Shown: piece after piece, positions 63,979 to 64,000 of the stretch
Numbering within the stretch: the first letter of the stretch is position 1
How the letters are laid out: each line of letters starts with the position of its first letter
Assembly: GCA_018066865.1 (NCBI GenBank)
Contig: JAGPVT010000052.1
Location: forward strand, 62,001 to 126,000
Reading direction: 5' to 3'
Origin: Marinobacter sp.
Lineage (GTDB): Bacteria > Pseudomonadota > Gammaproteobacteria > Pseudomonadales > Oleiphilaceae
Length of the DNA stretch: 64,000 nt
Made by a program: the position numbers and the translations under genes
Notes under the pieces: generated by a model
What the model was told of the DNA's origin: nothing
What the model saw: only the letters and a program-made list of their open reading frames with translations
Database searches by the model: none

Positions 63979-63994
63979 TGGTATGCACCTTGCT
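63979..63994 (+). promoter_or_regulatory. Second sigma-54-type promoter at the right edge
   Basis: TGGTATG-CACC-TTGCT has GG (63980-63981) and GC (63992-63993) with 10 bases between and a perfect TTGCT -12 element. It points off the window, so the next gene, likely a nitrite-reductase or nitrate-assimilation gene, should have its own nitrogen-controlled promoter. Confidence 0.65.
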
Positions 63995-64000
63995 CCAAGC

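Overview
The window reads as a chromosomal segment of a moderately GC-rich marine gammaproteobacterium, most like Marinobacter. This is inferred from protein flavour and gene neighbourhoods, since no rRNA or other taxonomic marker is present. Gene density is high, many neighbours share ATGA, GTGA or TGATG overlaps, and there is no insertion sequence, prophage, CRISPR array, tRNA or rRNA that I can see.

Layout. (1) 1-4267: the distal half of an N-type, probably Na+-coupled, rotary ATPase operon (atpR end, atpB, E, F, A, G). (2) 4313-10270: a minus-strand, translationally coupled cluster (thermostable-hemolysin family protein, an AMP-ligase fused to a heme-oxygenase-like iron enzyme, an SDR). 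It diverges from an OmpR/QseC-type two-component system, and three tandem TTAA-type operators lie between them. (3) 10232-27431: a cobalamin locus. A minus-strand B12 riboswitch heads a long run btuB-btuF-btuC-btuD-cobB-cobN-cobO-cobQ. cbiB-cobD, cobT-cobC and cobU surround it. Three short gene relics sit exactly at operon junctions: a BtuB-like receptor C-terminus before cobN, a cobB C-terminus before cobO, and a bluB-like N-terminus after cobQ. cobN carries a signal peptide. (4) 27743-47231: general genes. These are a cNMP/CBS/nucleotidyltransferase protein with a DnaQ-like exonuclease, MsrAB, a second two-component system, Na+-type transporters (NSS, MATE, AGCS), a DMT exporter, a GGDEF enzyme, a degenerate HD-GYP protein, a CBS protein, a 1-Cys peroxiredoxin, the MetNIQ importer and an ECF sigma/anti-sigma pair. 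(5) 47344-51646: a DUF4331 secreted protein, a small lipoprotein, a TPR protein and a HupE/UreJ-type membrane protein, divergent from the sigma/anti-sigma pair, with a truncated PLP-enzyme relic in the gap. (6) 51716-58317: an unrecognised protein, an amidase, a lytic transglycosylase, a TauE/SafE permease and a PAS/GGDEF sensor. (7) 58452-60895: a Fur-box-preceded exbB-exbD-exbD-tonB operon. (8) 60921-64000: a nitrogen-control module with an NtrC-like site, a sigma-54 promoter, a leader that can fold as an attenuator, an FNT-family nitrite/formate channel, a PP2C/Ser-Thr-kinase fusion and a second sigma-54 promoter pointing off the right edge.

How the parts fit. The TonB/ExbBD operon could energise BtuB. 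BtuFCD would then bring corrinoid inside, where CobO, CobQ, CbiB, CobD, CobU, CobT and CobC act on late steps. Early corrin-ring genes, cobS and an intact bluB are not in the window, so whether the cell makes B12 de novo cannot be settled here. The right end looks like the start of an assimilatory nitrite operon. The strongest novelty candidates are the periplasmic-type CobN flanked by relics, the ligase/iron-enzyme fusion with its operator array, and the sigma-54 plus attenuator leader.
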